Source: Rhynchopus euleeides
Taxonomy: Eukaryota > Euglenozoa > Diplonemea > Diplonemida > Diplonemidae
Direction of reading: 5' to 3'
Assembly: GCA_963210315.1 (NCBI GenBank)
Contig: OY723263.1
Location: 434,001-498,000 of the forward strand
Length of the DNA: 64,000 nt
Below the pieces are notes generated by a model. The model was not told where the DNA came from, searched no databases, and saw nothing but the letters and a program-made list of their open reading frames with translations. Positions 33,766 to 44,385 of this stretch are shown in pieces. The translations under genes were made by a program, and so were the position numbers. The number at the start of each line of letters is the position of its first letter. Positions within the stretch are counted from its first letter, which is position 1.

Positions 33766-35093
33766 TCACTGGAAGAAGAACTGAAACATCTCGGCTTCAT
33801 ACCCACTCACGGTGGTTTCCTCCCTCCAGTCGATGGGGGTCAGGTCTGCCTCGATGGTGTGGTCGGAGAGGGCTGCAGAGTTGAAGCTGCAGACGTCCGA
33901 TGCGGAGCGCGGCGTGGCGCACCCGTTGACGGGCGATGTCGGCTGTGACCCGGCGTCGCCAGCCTTGCACCCCAGCTGCGCGTTCTCCTGGCGGAGGGAG
34001 ACGAAGGTGGCAACCTTGGTCTCCTCAGGGAGATCGCCTGCGCGTTTCCACAGGGTGCAGTCGCGCGACTCGGAGTCGTAGCGCCTGCTCTCGAGCATCG
34101 AGATGCCGGTCACCCCGCGCAGGGTGTGCGCGTCTGCGCCGCTCCTGAGCAGCTGGAAGGCGTGGTGTGCTGACTCCTCGCTGTTCAGCTCCACCACGGC
34201 ATGCACCCCGGTTGCGTCCATGTCGACGCGGCGGAGGGACTCGACACTGTTGAGCAGCTTCTGGTTGAGCGAACCCGACACCGCCTCAATGACCTCCGCG
34301 TCGCCGAGAGGCTGTGTGCCCAGCTGCAGCGTGACGGTGCGCTTCCCGATGAACTCGGGGTTGTGCCAAATCAGGGGGTCGCACACATCCTCGTGCTCCG
34401 GCTCATACTCAAAGTATTTGTTGAGCTGGCTGCCGTGCACCACGCAGACGCACCCCGACTCGGCGTGGTTGTACTCCATCGCGTCAACCTTGTTGATGTG
34501 GCGGCGCGCCATGATCTCCCCCTCAAACTGCACGAAGATGTGGTTGGACTTGTTGGTGTTCGCCACACGCACCAGCTCGATGCAGTGCACCACGTCACCC
34601 AGCACGCTCTGCCGCACGATCGCCACAGCCTCAGCGATGGTGAGGGTGGGGGTCGAGCCGCCCGTCACAGCCTTCACCAGCAGGCTCAGCGTGCGGCTCC
34701 GGCGGATCTCAGGCTTCCAGCCAGGCTTCGCAACAATGTCCAGCCTCTCGCATGTCTCAGGCGCGACGGTGCCAGCGAAGTAGAGAGTGCCATCCCTGTG
34801 CATGTGTGGTGGAGAGAGGACAATAGGATGCCACAACGGGCTCAAGGTACAGATGACAACCCCATCCAGTGCGTGATTCCACCCACCCAAGACACCACAT
34901 GATGGCAAGGCATAACATACGCGTATCTCTCGTAAGCGACGCAGTCGGGCCCCAGGCTAGCCAGGAATGCCTTGATCGACTGCTCCACAGGGATGGACAC
35001 ATGGTGTGCGTTCGGCAGGGGCTCACCGTAAGCCCTGTGCTTCTTGCGGCGCGACAAGCCAGCCACAGGCTTGGTGTTGCTCTTCTTGGCCAT
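33766..35093 (-). CDS. Unrecognised 400-residue protein (two exons)
   Basis: Exons are 34921-35093 and 33766-34795. The intron is 125 bp with a GTATG donor and CAG acceptor, and the join keeps frame at phase 2. The product starts MAKKSNTK. The frame stays open further upstream into low-complexity Ser/Pro sequence, so an earlier start is possible but less likely. The body (about residues 60-310) is a balanced alpha/beta sequence. A stretch near VVELNSEESAHHAFQLLRS looks like the end of an RRM-like fold, and a second similar beta-alpha unit may precede it (SNHIFVQFEGEIMARRHIN). That would suit an RNA-binding protein, but no RNP1/RNP2 motif is clear. The C-terminal 70 residues are polar. I would not assign a function. 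Confidence 0.65.
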
Positions 35094-35600
35094 TTTCGGC
35101 TTGTCTGAGGGCTCCTCGGCGGCGACTCCCGAAGGCAAGTCGGTGTTCGGTGCGCTCGCAGCCACGGCACAGAATAGCTCAGACAAGCTGAGGAAGGGCG
35201 TGCCAAGAAGAAATAAAGTGTGTAGAGAAGGGCCGGTTGCAGCGGTGTGCAAGGGGAACCCTCGTGTGACGGAAAGATCAGCCTGTCGGGAAGAGAAATG
35301 TCTGGTGGAGGGGATGCCGTCACAGAGGGAGAGGGGCGAAAAGAGAAGCTGCGGTGTGGGCACAGCAGCAGCGTGCAAAGTAGTCCCGAGGGAGAGGGCT
35401 TGGGATGGGAGGGAAGAAGGGGGGAGGGGGTGTGCAGCGTTTTCGTTCGAGTACCTCGGCCCTTCTTTTCGAACCGTTTGGCCCTCAGCATCAGAGTTTG
35501 TCAGCAGGCGTTGTCGCAAGGCAGATGGGCGGGTAGGGGCCCTCAGGGGTCGTTTGCATCGCAGCTCTCGGTTAGAATTTTTCTCACCCCCACCCCCACC
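35094..35600. other. 5' flank of the 400-residue protein gene
   Basis: The sequence is pyrimidine-rich on the coding strand, with no gene. It ends in a CCCCCACC repeat where the next mobile element is inserted. Confidence 0.4.
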
Positions 35601-36754
35601 CAGGGGCTTAGCTTGGATTTTGGGGTTGGGGCCGAAACTCGGTCAGACTCGGTCACAGTACACACAGTTGAGTTGCCCCCCACCACCCCGTTCACCCAGA
35701 ATTCGACGTTGCTGCCTTCCCGGGTCCCCCCCTTCTAGAACACCAGCTCAGCAACCAGGTCTGCAGCCTCAACCTGAGTTTGCTTTGTTGCCTTTGTAGG
35801 TGCTGCATTGGCAGTTCCCCGCCAGTGGCGGGTGCAGTCCCGGCAGCGCAAATAGTCCTGAAGTGGGCCGACAAAGAGCCTTCTTGGTGATCCCGTGAAC
35901 TTTTCTACCTCGCAAGAGTGGCTACGGAGATACCCTGTGAATCTTCGCGACATTCCACTCCCGCAAAGAGTACATTTGCAAGGCTTTTGCTGCTCAGTTG
36001 GCGAAGCCTGGTGGAGACAAAGCGGGGCTTGGAAACAAGCATTCAACAGAAGCAGTGCCCAGCACTGCCGTTGTCGATGCAACATTTCTCCTGTAGATGC
36101 GGACAGTCACGGGAGGTGAAGATTGCAGCGAATACGCAGCTGCAGAGATGGGACCCTATCTCATCAAGGGTCACTTCTGGGCGCTTGTTCATGGCAGAGC
36201 AGGGCGTGCGAGGTCAAAGCATTCCTGATTAGATGCAAGCTGGAGTAGCTTGCACGTGAGAGCGAGGTTTCCCGAGGTAAACCGCCGAATAACCTCCTGC
36301 AAGCCCAACCTCCGAAACTCGGAACAGACACCCGGGCTCCTGCAGAAGGGCAGTCTTGTGCGCCTGTGCCCACTTCAGTGGGTGTGCTGCTGGGGCATTG
36401 AAGTCCGGGCAAGGGTACGCGCCAGTGATCCCCGGGAGAGGTGCCAGGCAATGGTCAGCGATGTGGCCCAGAGCCTCCTGCACCTGCGTGCCCACCATGT
36501 TGCCGGGAGACGGAATTCGAGACTGCTGACGTTATTCGCGGGCTAGCGACGAATCCGGGACAGAAGGAGAATGGGGTGTTCGCGTTCCGCTCGCACGCGT
36601 GCTTCACCTCCTGTGCTGCTGCACCCCATAAAAAATCCGATTTTTTCGCGGAATTTTTTACCCTTTTTTTTTTTTTGGGCTGACCGAGTTTTTTTCCGGG
36701 TTTGGCTGAAACTCGGTCAGCTGACCGAGTTTCCCCCCCCAAGCTAAGCCTCTG
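35601..36754. mobile_element. 1.15 kb hAT-like element with 8-bp target duplication
   Basis: The left end CAGGGGCTTAGCTTGG and the inverted right end CAGAGGCTTAGCTTGG are each followed by GAAACTCGGTCAG. Both sides are flanked by the same octamer CCCCCACC (35593-35600 and 36755-36762). An 8-bp duplication and CAG termini are hallmarks of the hAT superfamily, although the duplicated octamer lies in a simple-sequence context. No transposase is encoded. Two minus-strand frames have protein-like composition. One at 35735-36085 has CTLC, HSC and LRCRDC cysteine groups, and one at 36229-36498 has 89 residues. Both may be remnants of the parent transposase or a captured gene. Confidence 0.7.
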
Positions 36755-37714
36755 CCCCCACCCCCACCCCTGCACAGTGCACTGCAGTGCACCACAGCGC
36801 GACGGAACATACAAGTGGCTTGCACAGCCTTTACATGCCATTTGCGAGCAAAAAATACGGCCACGGGGTTTTCACTGAACCCCAATACGACACGCCGCAG
36901 TGTGTCCGCGCAACAGGAAGCAATTCGAGGGTGGACATACACAGAGGCCGTGGGACCCACAGGAGCAAATTGGGGAACACCGGCATGTAAACCCGGTTGT
37001 GAAAACCGAGACTTCGCCGTTGGGGACATCCACCCCCTCCCCCCCTCCCCAAACCCCCCCAGCAGCAGGTTAAAAATCAGTTTATGCTTTGTTCGTTCAG
37101 CGACGGCACACCCCCCCCCCCCTCCCATGTCTATCACATTCCATGCCCCCTAGGAAAAGACGCTGCATGCCGAACCACCACCACCACCACCACTACCCTT
37201 CCCCCCTCACAGCTCCAACGGGAACAATTTGGACGATTTCTGGCCGGCACTTCCAGCAGCGAGAGAGGCTGCTTATTCGAGGTTATATCCAGGTTCATTC
37301 TTGCAGCAGTGTCGAGCGCACCGGGCTGGCCGCTCTTCCGTTTCGCTGCACTTCGAGGCACTCCCGCTGCCTCTGTACACCACACCCACGCAGGGGAGGG
37401 GCTGCATGCAAATCGGGTGGTGGGGTGGGGTGTATGTCGACGAGCATCTTCACTCAGCACCAATCGCGATGGCGAGCACGAGCGAAAGTGGACGGCTGTG
37501 ATAGGGAGGGGGCATCCCCTCCACACGCACACCCAGGTGTGCTCCCACGGTGTGCTGCACTGCGGCTCATGCTGGGCGCGTATTTTCCTCGATCTGGTGC
37601 TCCTGTGTGTGGTGGGTAGATGGGTGTGGAGAATGGAGGGCTGCAGGCATTGTATCCATGGGGGACAGTTCGTTCGGCAAAGGGTAACTCGCGTAAACCG
37701 CCTAAACAGGCAAC
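36755..37714. other. Gene-free region downstream of COG8
   Basis: The region contains C-tracts near 37040 and 37110. It may hold a last exon of COG8: a GTATG donor occurs in the COG8 frame near 37830 and a CAG acceptor near 37757, but the resulting tail is not recognisable. Nothing else is seen. Confidence 0.4.
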
Positions 37715-39746
37715 TCAACATGCATGCCCTGGCCTGAAGGGCCTTACCCTGCAATGTCCATTCGCACAGGGCACAGCCACCCCTGTTGCCACGGCCTCCC
37801 TGGCTGTGCATACCACCAGCCGCCTGCATACCGCGGGGGTCTGCACGGGTGTGGGTGCGGGGGGGAGCTGCCCGTTGGGCTGCACCGCACCGCCTGCCTC
37901 GATGGGTGCCTGCGTGGGCGAAGCACCCTCGGCGGCACGCTCTTCACCCTGCTGCTGCTGCTGCTGCTGCTGCTGCGGGGCAGGCTTCGCCCCCTCGCCC
38001 TCTGCGGGCTTCGGGGCGCTGGGGACCGCAGCAGGCTTGACATGCTCGCGGTAGATGTCGAGGAGCGGGGCAGCGATGTCACGCGCAGCCACGCCGCGCG
38101 ACGTGCTGAGCATGATGTCGCAGGCACGCGAGAGGTAGGGCAGCAGGTCGTCCGTCATCACCTTGACGAAGGCCAGGTAGCCCTCCAGCTCTGCCGCATC
38201 GAGCGACTGGTTGGTGTACACAGATGCCACATCCTCGACACACTTCTGCAGCAGCTCTGAGAGTGTGTGCAGCACTTGGGGCGTCAGCGCGACCAGCGCG
38301 CAGCGCCGGAACTCGTTGAATGCAGCCAGCACGCCGTTGCAGAGATATCCCAGAGGGAGGTACTGCCGCAGCACCTGGGGCGGCGCCACGCTGCCACCGA
38401 CCCTGTCGTATTTATGCTCGCGCCCGTGCGACGCGTGCTTCATCCAGACGTGGTTGCTGAGGCAGAGGCGGAAGCTTGTGTACCCCGCATCGAGGCCCCC
38501 ATTCCACAGGGCGAGGATGCGCTGCGAGAAGAGCCGCTGGAGCACCGGGCGCACGTCGACCCCCTTCTGCGACAGCTGCTTGCCGCACTGCAGCGCCTGC
38601 TCGAACAGCTGCTTCAGCTCGCCCCCGGAGGTGATGAGCGGCAGGTTCGTCTCGATCGTGCTGAGGTATGTCTCCACCACATTGTTGAGCCACGCCCCCA
38701 AGATACCGCATGCAGCTGTGGGTGTTGCGGGTGTGGGGGTGGGTGTGGGGCAAGGGTGGTAACACATAACAAACGGCGCCACGGCATACGTGTGTCGTAA
38801 TCGCAGTCGATTTTCGAGAGGGTCTTGTCCGAACCCTCAAACGACGAGTTGTATTCGGTGATGACGGCAGGCAGGTTCACACCCAGCACGTTGCACACGC
38901 GGTTGAGCTGTTGTGGTGTGTGTCGTGACATGTCGCATCGCATTTCCACTGCTCTGGGAGCAGCAACCTCCTGGGATCACACGACACCACGGCACGCCCC
39001 CCTGGGGCACCAGCCAAAACACACACGCGATATCCTTTCTGTTTCGCGAGAGAGTTGCAGAGCACACTCTGACGATGCCCTACACTGCCACACACACCCC
39101 AACCACATACATAGGTGAACACAGATCTCTGCGAGTCGCGCAGCAGCGACTGCAGGTAGACGAGACGGCGTGCCAGGAAGAGCTTGCGGAGGTCACGGTT
39201 TGACATCAACTTCAGGCGTGTGATGAACCGTGTGATCTTCAAACACTGTGCCGGCGAGAGTGCGGTGGAGAGCTTGGCGATGAGCTGCGGGAGATGCTTG
39301 TGCATGGTCGCCTCCACATCCTTCGCAATCATGCGCACCACAGGGACATGCGGTGCGGCTGTCACCATCTCCTCCGCCTTGTCGTGCAGCGTCACAGCCT
39401 CATAGTACAGCTCGTTGCGGAGGCAGTTCTCCAGGATCGCCGGCAGCTCAAACACGTCGCGTATCAGCTCCTGGGATGACCGCAGGATCAGGAGCTGCTG
39501 CCGCCCCTTCTTCCACTCGAGGCCCTTGTCGACAAGCCCCTTCAGGCAGGTGTGCAGCTCCTCCTCTTCGGACTGCAGGCGCCCCACCGTCTGCATGTCC
39601 TGCGCGACGGACGACAGCACATCGGAGCACGTCTCTGTTGCATCAATGAACACCGGGTAGTGCTTCACGGACACCCCCACCATGTCTGACAGCAGGCGCT
39701 GCTGCTCCGCAGCCAGCCTGCTCGGCTCTCGCAGAAACGACTCCAT
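37715..39746 (-). CDS. COG8: Conserved oligomeric Golgi complex subunit 8 (three exons)
   Basis: Exons are 39111-39746, 38790-38907 and 37715-38715, giving 584 residues; human COG8 is about 612. The N-terminal part matches the Dor1 family, with the order of an amphipathic helix, FIDATETC, LPAILENCLRNELYYEA and then FITRLKLMSNRDLRKLFLARR. COG8 links the two lobes of the COG tether that captures intra-Golgi retrograde vesicles. Introns are 203 and 74 bp with GTATG donors. The C-terminus carries a polyglutamine run (nine Gln, about 37955-37980) and an Ala/Pro-rich tail that is not part of the family. A GTATG donor within that tail suggests the true C-terminus may come from a further exon. Confidence 0.85.
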
Positions 39747-41399
39747 CGCAAGGGGGTTGAGCCTCTTCCGACCAGACCGGTGTGATCAGAAAAAACCGGC
39801 AAATCCGGCAGCCGACAGCACCGGAGGCTGTGGCAGGTCACGTGTGTATCATCTGCAGTGTTGCGGGAGCTGTGGTGGGGCCAAGCGTGCCGCACCCTCC
39901 TAGACGGGGTGCGGGCTCGAGGTCGGAAGAGGGATTGGGGGGGCACAGCGCTGTTCGCCTGTACGAGGCGCTGCTCTTTGGGCCTTATTTTAGGGTTATG
40001 CCCGATGCCTGTAAGATTTGGTTTAGGTTCTGTTTCTGCTCTCCAGCTCCCCCCCTCCCCCTCAACACCACCCCCACCCTTAGAAAGACAACACACCGTA
40101 TGGCAGGGCAGGTCAGGTGGAGCATCCGCGACCCTTTCTTTGTCTTCAGGGCGGTGGTGGTGATGGTGCACGGTGGACTCCAGCCACTCTAGCGGTGTCT
40201 GGGAGCGAGTCTTGAGAGGGGCTCTGAGACTACCGCTAGTGGGGCTGAGCGGGAGTATATGGCTCCCCCGAGTTGAGGCCCAAAAAGGTTTCTCCGACCC
40301 CCGCTGGAGTCGGCCGTGTGGTGGTGGGTGATTTGTTTGAGCGGTGGCAGCGGGAGGGAAAGATGGGTGTTTTCTGTTTTTCAATTTTTTTTCGATTTTC
40401 GTTCTCCGCGCGTTTGTTTTTTTGTTTGTCCCGTGTCAACACCGCTCGCTTGCCGCGGGCAGGGCGTGTCGGTAGGGAGGAAAGGTGAAGAGAGATGAAA
40501 CCACATCGCGACATTGCGCGTTTTTCATGGCGCAGTGGCACGACACAGAGCAGTGATGAATTCAGAAAGGGGGACTGTTTGCAGAAGTCGCACACTGTGC
40601 ACGCCCTCCATCGCCCACTTCAGAAGCGACACCGCACACACGAATGCAAGGCATGCACCCGCTATTGCATCGTGCCTGCCCCTGTGACCTCCCTCGACGG
40701 GATGCGGTCTCAACCGACTGGCATTGTCAGCCAGACGAAGGTGGTGAGGGGAGGAGGCCGGAAAGCGGCTAACTCATCTGTTGTGAAGAACAACAGATCC
40801 GAGCCAGGCGCTCTGTGTCCTGAGGCACACGCAGATGGGCGTCGGGCCCCCCTGGAGAGGCGCGTGGCGTTGGGACTGACGCGTTGCCATTGGATACCGG
40901 GCCTGGCCCCTGAGGAAACCACGTTGAAGGTGCAGACAGGTGGCTTGGTGGATCTGAAGTCCGGTAGTTCGGTGTTCTTTCGTCACACAGTTTCAGCAAC
41001 AGGGTGCCGGGGGGGGGGGGGGTTGAAATCAACACCGCAAATGAAAAATGGCAGCTTTCTGAGCGATGCGATGAGATTCCTTTTGAGATTGCTCCCAAAT
41101 CCTTCGTTCGTTCGGGTTGGACCCCCCTCGTTTGACACATGCATTTGACAGTTCCAGACCCCATGCGTCCCCAACAACCACAAGAAAATGGTTGGGTGCC
41201 GAGAGGAGAATCGATGGGTGGAAGGCAGAGACTCCACTGGCCCCTAAACCCAACCCCCTGGACAAGGGGACACAACACCGACCCTCTGTGTACTCTTCCG
41301 AGTTTGCACAGAGGCGGCAGCAGGGTCTGGCGCTGAAGGGGCCCCAACCGCAGACCGCACAGCCACCGAACAGGACAGATGTCCACCCCCCCCCCCCTA
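39747..41399. other. Gene-free region upstream of COG8
   Basis: The COG8 5' flank is followed by non-coding sequence, with a G-tract at 41009-41022. No recognisable frames or RNA genes are seen. It ends at the next mobile element. Confidence 0.5.
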
Positions 41400-41541
41400 G
41401 GGGGGGTCATAAGCCCGTACAAAACCACATTTTTCAACATACCATCAGAACCGCCCTAATACCTGATCTGACCCGAAAATCCGACCCATACCCCCCCGGA
41501 AACCGTCTGGAGCCCACTTGTGACACCTGATACGCACTTTT

Positions 41542-42027
41542 GTGATGATTTTTTGGGGTCCTAAAAAATGTACCTCAGTTTCGTACCTTGCCTTTGTACC
41601 TGAACCACTCCCGACCGCAATATTTCGTTCTTTGCAAGGGAAGGGTGTCACTACGCTCACCCAGCACGCCGAGCAACACATGCCGCGTGCCCAGGGCCTC
41701 GCAGAGGTGTCAGATGCTGCTGCAGAGGGGTACCTTGCTCGAAAGAAGCCCGCCAAACGGGAGGTGTGCGGGGTCCCGGCAGAGAGCGTTGTGGCAGACC
41801 TGCGTAAGAAGAAAACGGCACACGACATCCGTGAGGCGACATTATTTCGGGCGCTCCGTCGGGCTGGGTACATAGGAGAGCGAGTGGGACGTGGTGACGA
41901 CAGATATATGAGGTGGTGCATCAACTGCACGCACGTGCGGAAAGCGGCGTTCCTTGCTGGCCAAGAAAGATGTCACCTGCACTCCTACTCCTCCCACTCG
42001 TCCTGCTCCTACCCCCACACCAACTGA
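41542..42027 (+). CDS. ORF starting inside the left arm of the 41.4 kb element
   Basis: This 161-residue frame has its first about 33 residues in the inverted arm, so the same peptide start occurs again, antisense, at the other arm (42774 downward). Residues about 40-130 are charged and helical (for example VVADLRKKKTAHDIREATLF, then RYMRWCINCTHVRK), with balanced composition. A second plus-strand frame, 41954-42214, overlaps in the +1 phase and continues as an acidic segment and a coiled-coil-like YEALRARHHRLQERTR stretch. This suggests one original protein broken by a frameshift. No family is recognised. It may be a captured host gene fragment or the element's own DNA-binding protein. Confidence 0.35.
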   Translation: MMIFWGPKKCTSVSYLAFVPEPLPTAIFRSLQGKGVTTLTQHAEQHMPRAQGLAEVSDAAAEGYLARKKPAKREVCGVPAESVVADLRKKKTAHDIREATLFRALRRAGYIGERVGRGDDRYMRWCINCTHVRKAAFLAGQERCHLHSYSSHSSCSYPHTN

Positions 42028-42519
42028 TGTGGGCAGTGAGAGTGATGGCAGCTCCAGAGCAGCAGATGATCTCGGAAGCGATGAGCGGGTCAGCCGGGCA
42101 GACTACCCCAGTCTGTACCGGAAGTACGAAGCGTTGCGGGCCCGCCATCACCGCCTCCAGGAGAGGACCCGAGGGTTAAGAGTAGGGTTGTACAGCGCCA
42201 GGGGAGAGTATTGAGTATTCCCCTGGCGTTGAGACATCCCTGGCGATCTTGCGGTCGCACTGTGGGGGCTGAGTCGGCAGGCAGATGCCTATCCAATGAC
42301 TTTGTTGAGTCCTCACATGGTACACTCTCGTGCTGTCGAGACTGCGTGGTGTGCATATCCTGCGGGGCGCAAATTACACAGCACAAACATCACCAATTCG
42401 GCTCTCAGGGCGTACAATATCCCAACCGTGCCTTCACAGGCTGAGATCGACGAAGCAAAGACATCTACGCGCTGCCCACTAATGCCGATGCAGCCTCGCA
42501 GGCGTACGAAGTACTCACA

Positions 42520-42741
42520 ATGACCCATCCGCGATCGAAGTACTACACCCAGGAGGTGGCTGAACTCATTCCGCTGGCGCAACAACACAACATTCCCACG
42601 AATCAGGTCAAGAAAGACCTTGCCGAGGCACTGGGGAAGGCAACATGCGTGCCACCTGAGCCGGAACCACCGCAGAAAAGGCAAAGAACGAAATATTGCG
42701 GTCGGGAGTGGTTCAGGTACAAAGGCAAGGTACGAAACTGA
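42520..42741 (+). CDS. Short ORF running into the right arm of the 41.4 kb element
   Basis: The frame has 73 residues. The in-frame open region begins earlier, after a stop near 42445. Composition is protein-like (ELIPLAQQHNIPTNQVKKDL), followed by a Pro/Lys-rich segment, and the C-terminus is read from the inverted arm. Probably part of the same decayed protein as 41542-42214. Confidence 0.3.
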   Translation: MTHPRSKYYTQEVAELIPLAQQHNIPTNQVKKDLAEALGKATCVPPEPEPPQKRQRTKYCGREWFRYKGKVRN

Positions 42742-42953
42742 GGTACATTTTTTAGGACCCCAAAAAATCATCACAAAAGTGCGTATCAGGTGTCACAAGT
42801 GGGCTCCAGACGGTTTCCGGGGGGGTATGGGTCGGATTTTCGGGTCAGATCAGGTATTAGGGCGGTTCTGATGGTATGTTGAAATTTTTGGTATTTGTAC
42901 GTTTTTAGGGGGGCTTATGACCCCCCCACCCCTCACAAGTCTTCCTCCAGGCA

Positions 42954-43805
42954 TGTCGCTAAGCGTCGACCGTCGACCCAGTGATTTTGGGTTTCCCCCC
43001 CCATAAAAAAGCGTCGACCCAGCGTCGACCCAGTGGACTGGGTTGACGCTTGGTCGAGGCTTGGAGCGTCGACCTAGTGGAACTGGGTTGCCATTCAAGC
43101 CTGGACCAAGCGTCAACCCATTTATTACACTGGGTCGACGCTAACCTAGCGTTGGCCCGGTTACACTGGGTCGACGCTCACCAAGCGTCGACCAAGCGTC
43201 AACCCACTTTCACTGGGTCGACGTCGAAGAGAGTATGGTTTTGCAGGAACAGATGCTCACTACCGTGGCCTCCGGCGGCTGGGGGGCTCCGCCCCCCAGA
43301 CCCCCCTGTGGCGTATGTCTCGTACTCAAGTCATTCGATTCCCATCAGGTCAGGGAATCCACCCACTCCAGTAGCCTCAGGAGGACGCAGCCAACTCACA
43401 CAGAATCTGTACGCCCACAATGAACAGATGATCACTACCGTGGCCTCCGGCGGCTGGGGGGCCCTGCCCCCCAGACCCCCCATCTCGCGTGCCCGTCTAG
43501 TAACCAAGTCCTTGCGCTTTGACGGCCGTGACATATCAGGGGGCAGCGTCGAAATCATGGTCCCGAAAGCCATTTTTTGGTTTCCTCCGGCACCCGACGG
43601 CGCGAGCGGGAGAGGAACCACGGAAGGAACCCAGCGCCTCACACCGTGCCCACCTAGTGGTCCACCGATGGGAAAATTTGGCAACAACACGAGCGCGCGC
43701 GAAGCGCGCGCGAGAAAAATTGACCCCTAGTGTTTTCCCCCCTGATCCCCCCCCAAAACAGGAGCGTCAACCCACCAAATCTCCAAAATCGAAAAGTTAG
43801 CGACA
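42954..43805. mobile_element. Element with GTCGAC repeat cluster and short inverted ends
   Basis: TGTCGCTAA (42954-42962) is inverted at 43797-43805. The left 270 bp is a dense cluster of AGCGTCGACC(CAGTG) and its complement, roughly a dozen copies in both orientations, with one more copy near the right end (43763). The middle carries a 60-bp direct repeat (about 43247-43306 and 43422-43481). The element ends 20 bp from the stop codon of the next gene. With 9-bp ends only, the boundary call is moderate. Confidence 0.5.
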
Positions 43806-43824
43806 GGCCTGGTCTTCCTCTCCG

Positions 43825-44385
43825 CTACGGGTCGTTCATTGCCTCGGCAACAGCACCCTCGATCAGCTCCCGCATGAATGTGGGGAGATGCAACGAGGCA
43901 AGCTCTCCCGTCTGCTCCCACATGGCTGTCCACGTCACGAAGCAGGAGCTTGCAGGAGACACGGTGGAGCTGAGGACACGCAGCGTTCCGGAAAACCCTT
44001 TAATATCAAGCGAGTTCGTGTTGTTCAAGGTGTAGGTGTAGCTGCGCTCGAACTCGCCGACCCTGCGGTCCACGAGCCTCTCTTGGAACGAAGGGTCTAA
44101 CCCAGGTATCTCTCGAACACATCCGATGCTCTTCCCATCCCCTGTCACCGTAGCATGCCCGATGGTGTCGAAGTCGATCCGCTGGAAGAGCTTCGCCCCA
44201 TCCACCGCAGCATGGAGGTGCACACTGTATGTGTTTTCAGACACAGTCCCGGCGCGCGATTCGAGACACTTCGCGAGGAACCCCTTTGGGTCGGCAGGCT
44301 CCTCGTCAACAAGCTTATTGATCAGCGAGTCGATCAGCTCTGGGATGCTGTGCTTCTGCAGGTACACCGTTTTGGAGTCCACCAT
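43825..44385 (-). CDS. Protein with RIIa-like docking domain and SRPBCC-like domain
   Basis: This intronless frame encodes 186 residues with the start MVDSKTVYLQ. Residues about 8-45 (HSIPELIDSLINKLVDEEP, then DPKGFLAKCLE) match the short RIIa/Dpy-30-type dimerisation-docking fold seen at the N-terminus of PKA regulatory subunits and some flagellar adenylate kinases. Residues about 60-186 alternate beta strands and end in a long amphipathic helix (FMRELIEGAVAEAMND), the pattern of a Bet v1/START-like SRPBCC lipid-binding domain. Such a pair could tether a lipid-carrier domain to an AKAP-type anchor, perhaps in cilia. That is inference. The DNA element at 42954-43805 ends 20 bp beyond the stop. 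Confidence 0.65.
   Translation of the reverse strand: MVDSKTVYLQKHSIPELIDSLINKLVDEEPADPKGFLAKCLESRAGTVSENTYSVHLHAAVDGAKLFQRIDFDTIGHATVTGDGKSIGCVREIPGLDPSFQERLVDRRVGEFERSYTYTLNNTNSLDIKGFSGTLRVLSSTVSPASSCFVTWTAMWEQTGELASLHLPTFMRELIEGAVAEAMNDP

Larger units (their letters stand above)
41400..42925. mobile_element. 1.5 kb element with identical 204-bp inverted arms
   Basis: 41432-41635 and 42681-42884 are inverted copies in which I find no mismatch. A less exact extension (GGGGGGTCATAAGCCC plus a CGTACAAA block) reaches about 41400 and 42925. Between the arms lies about 1 kb that encodes short proteins on the plus strand. No transposase motif is visible. Identity of the arms implies recent insertion or recent conversion. 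The superfamily is not assigned. Confidence 0.75.
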
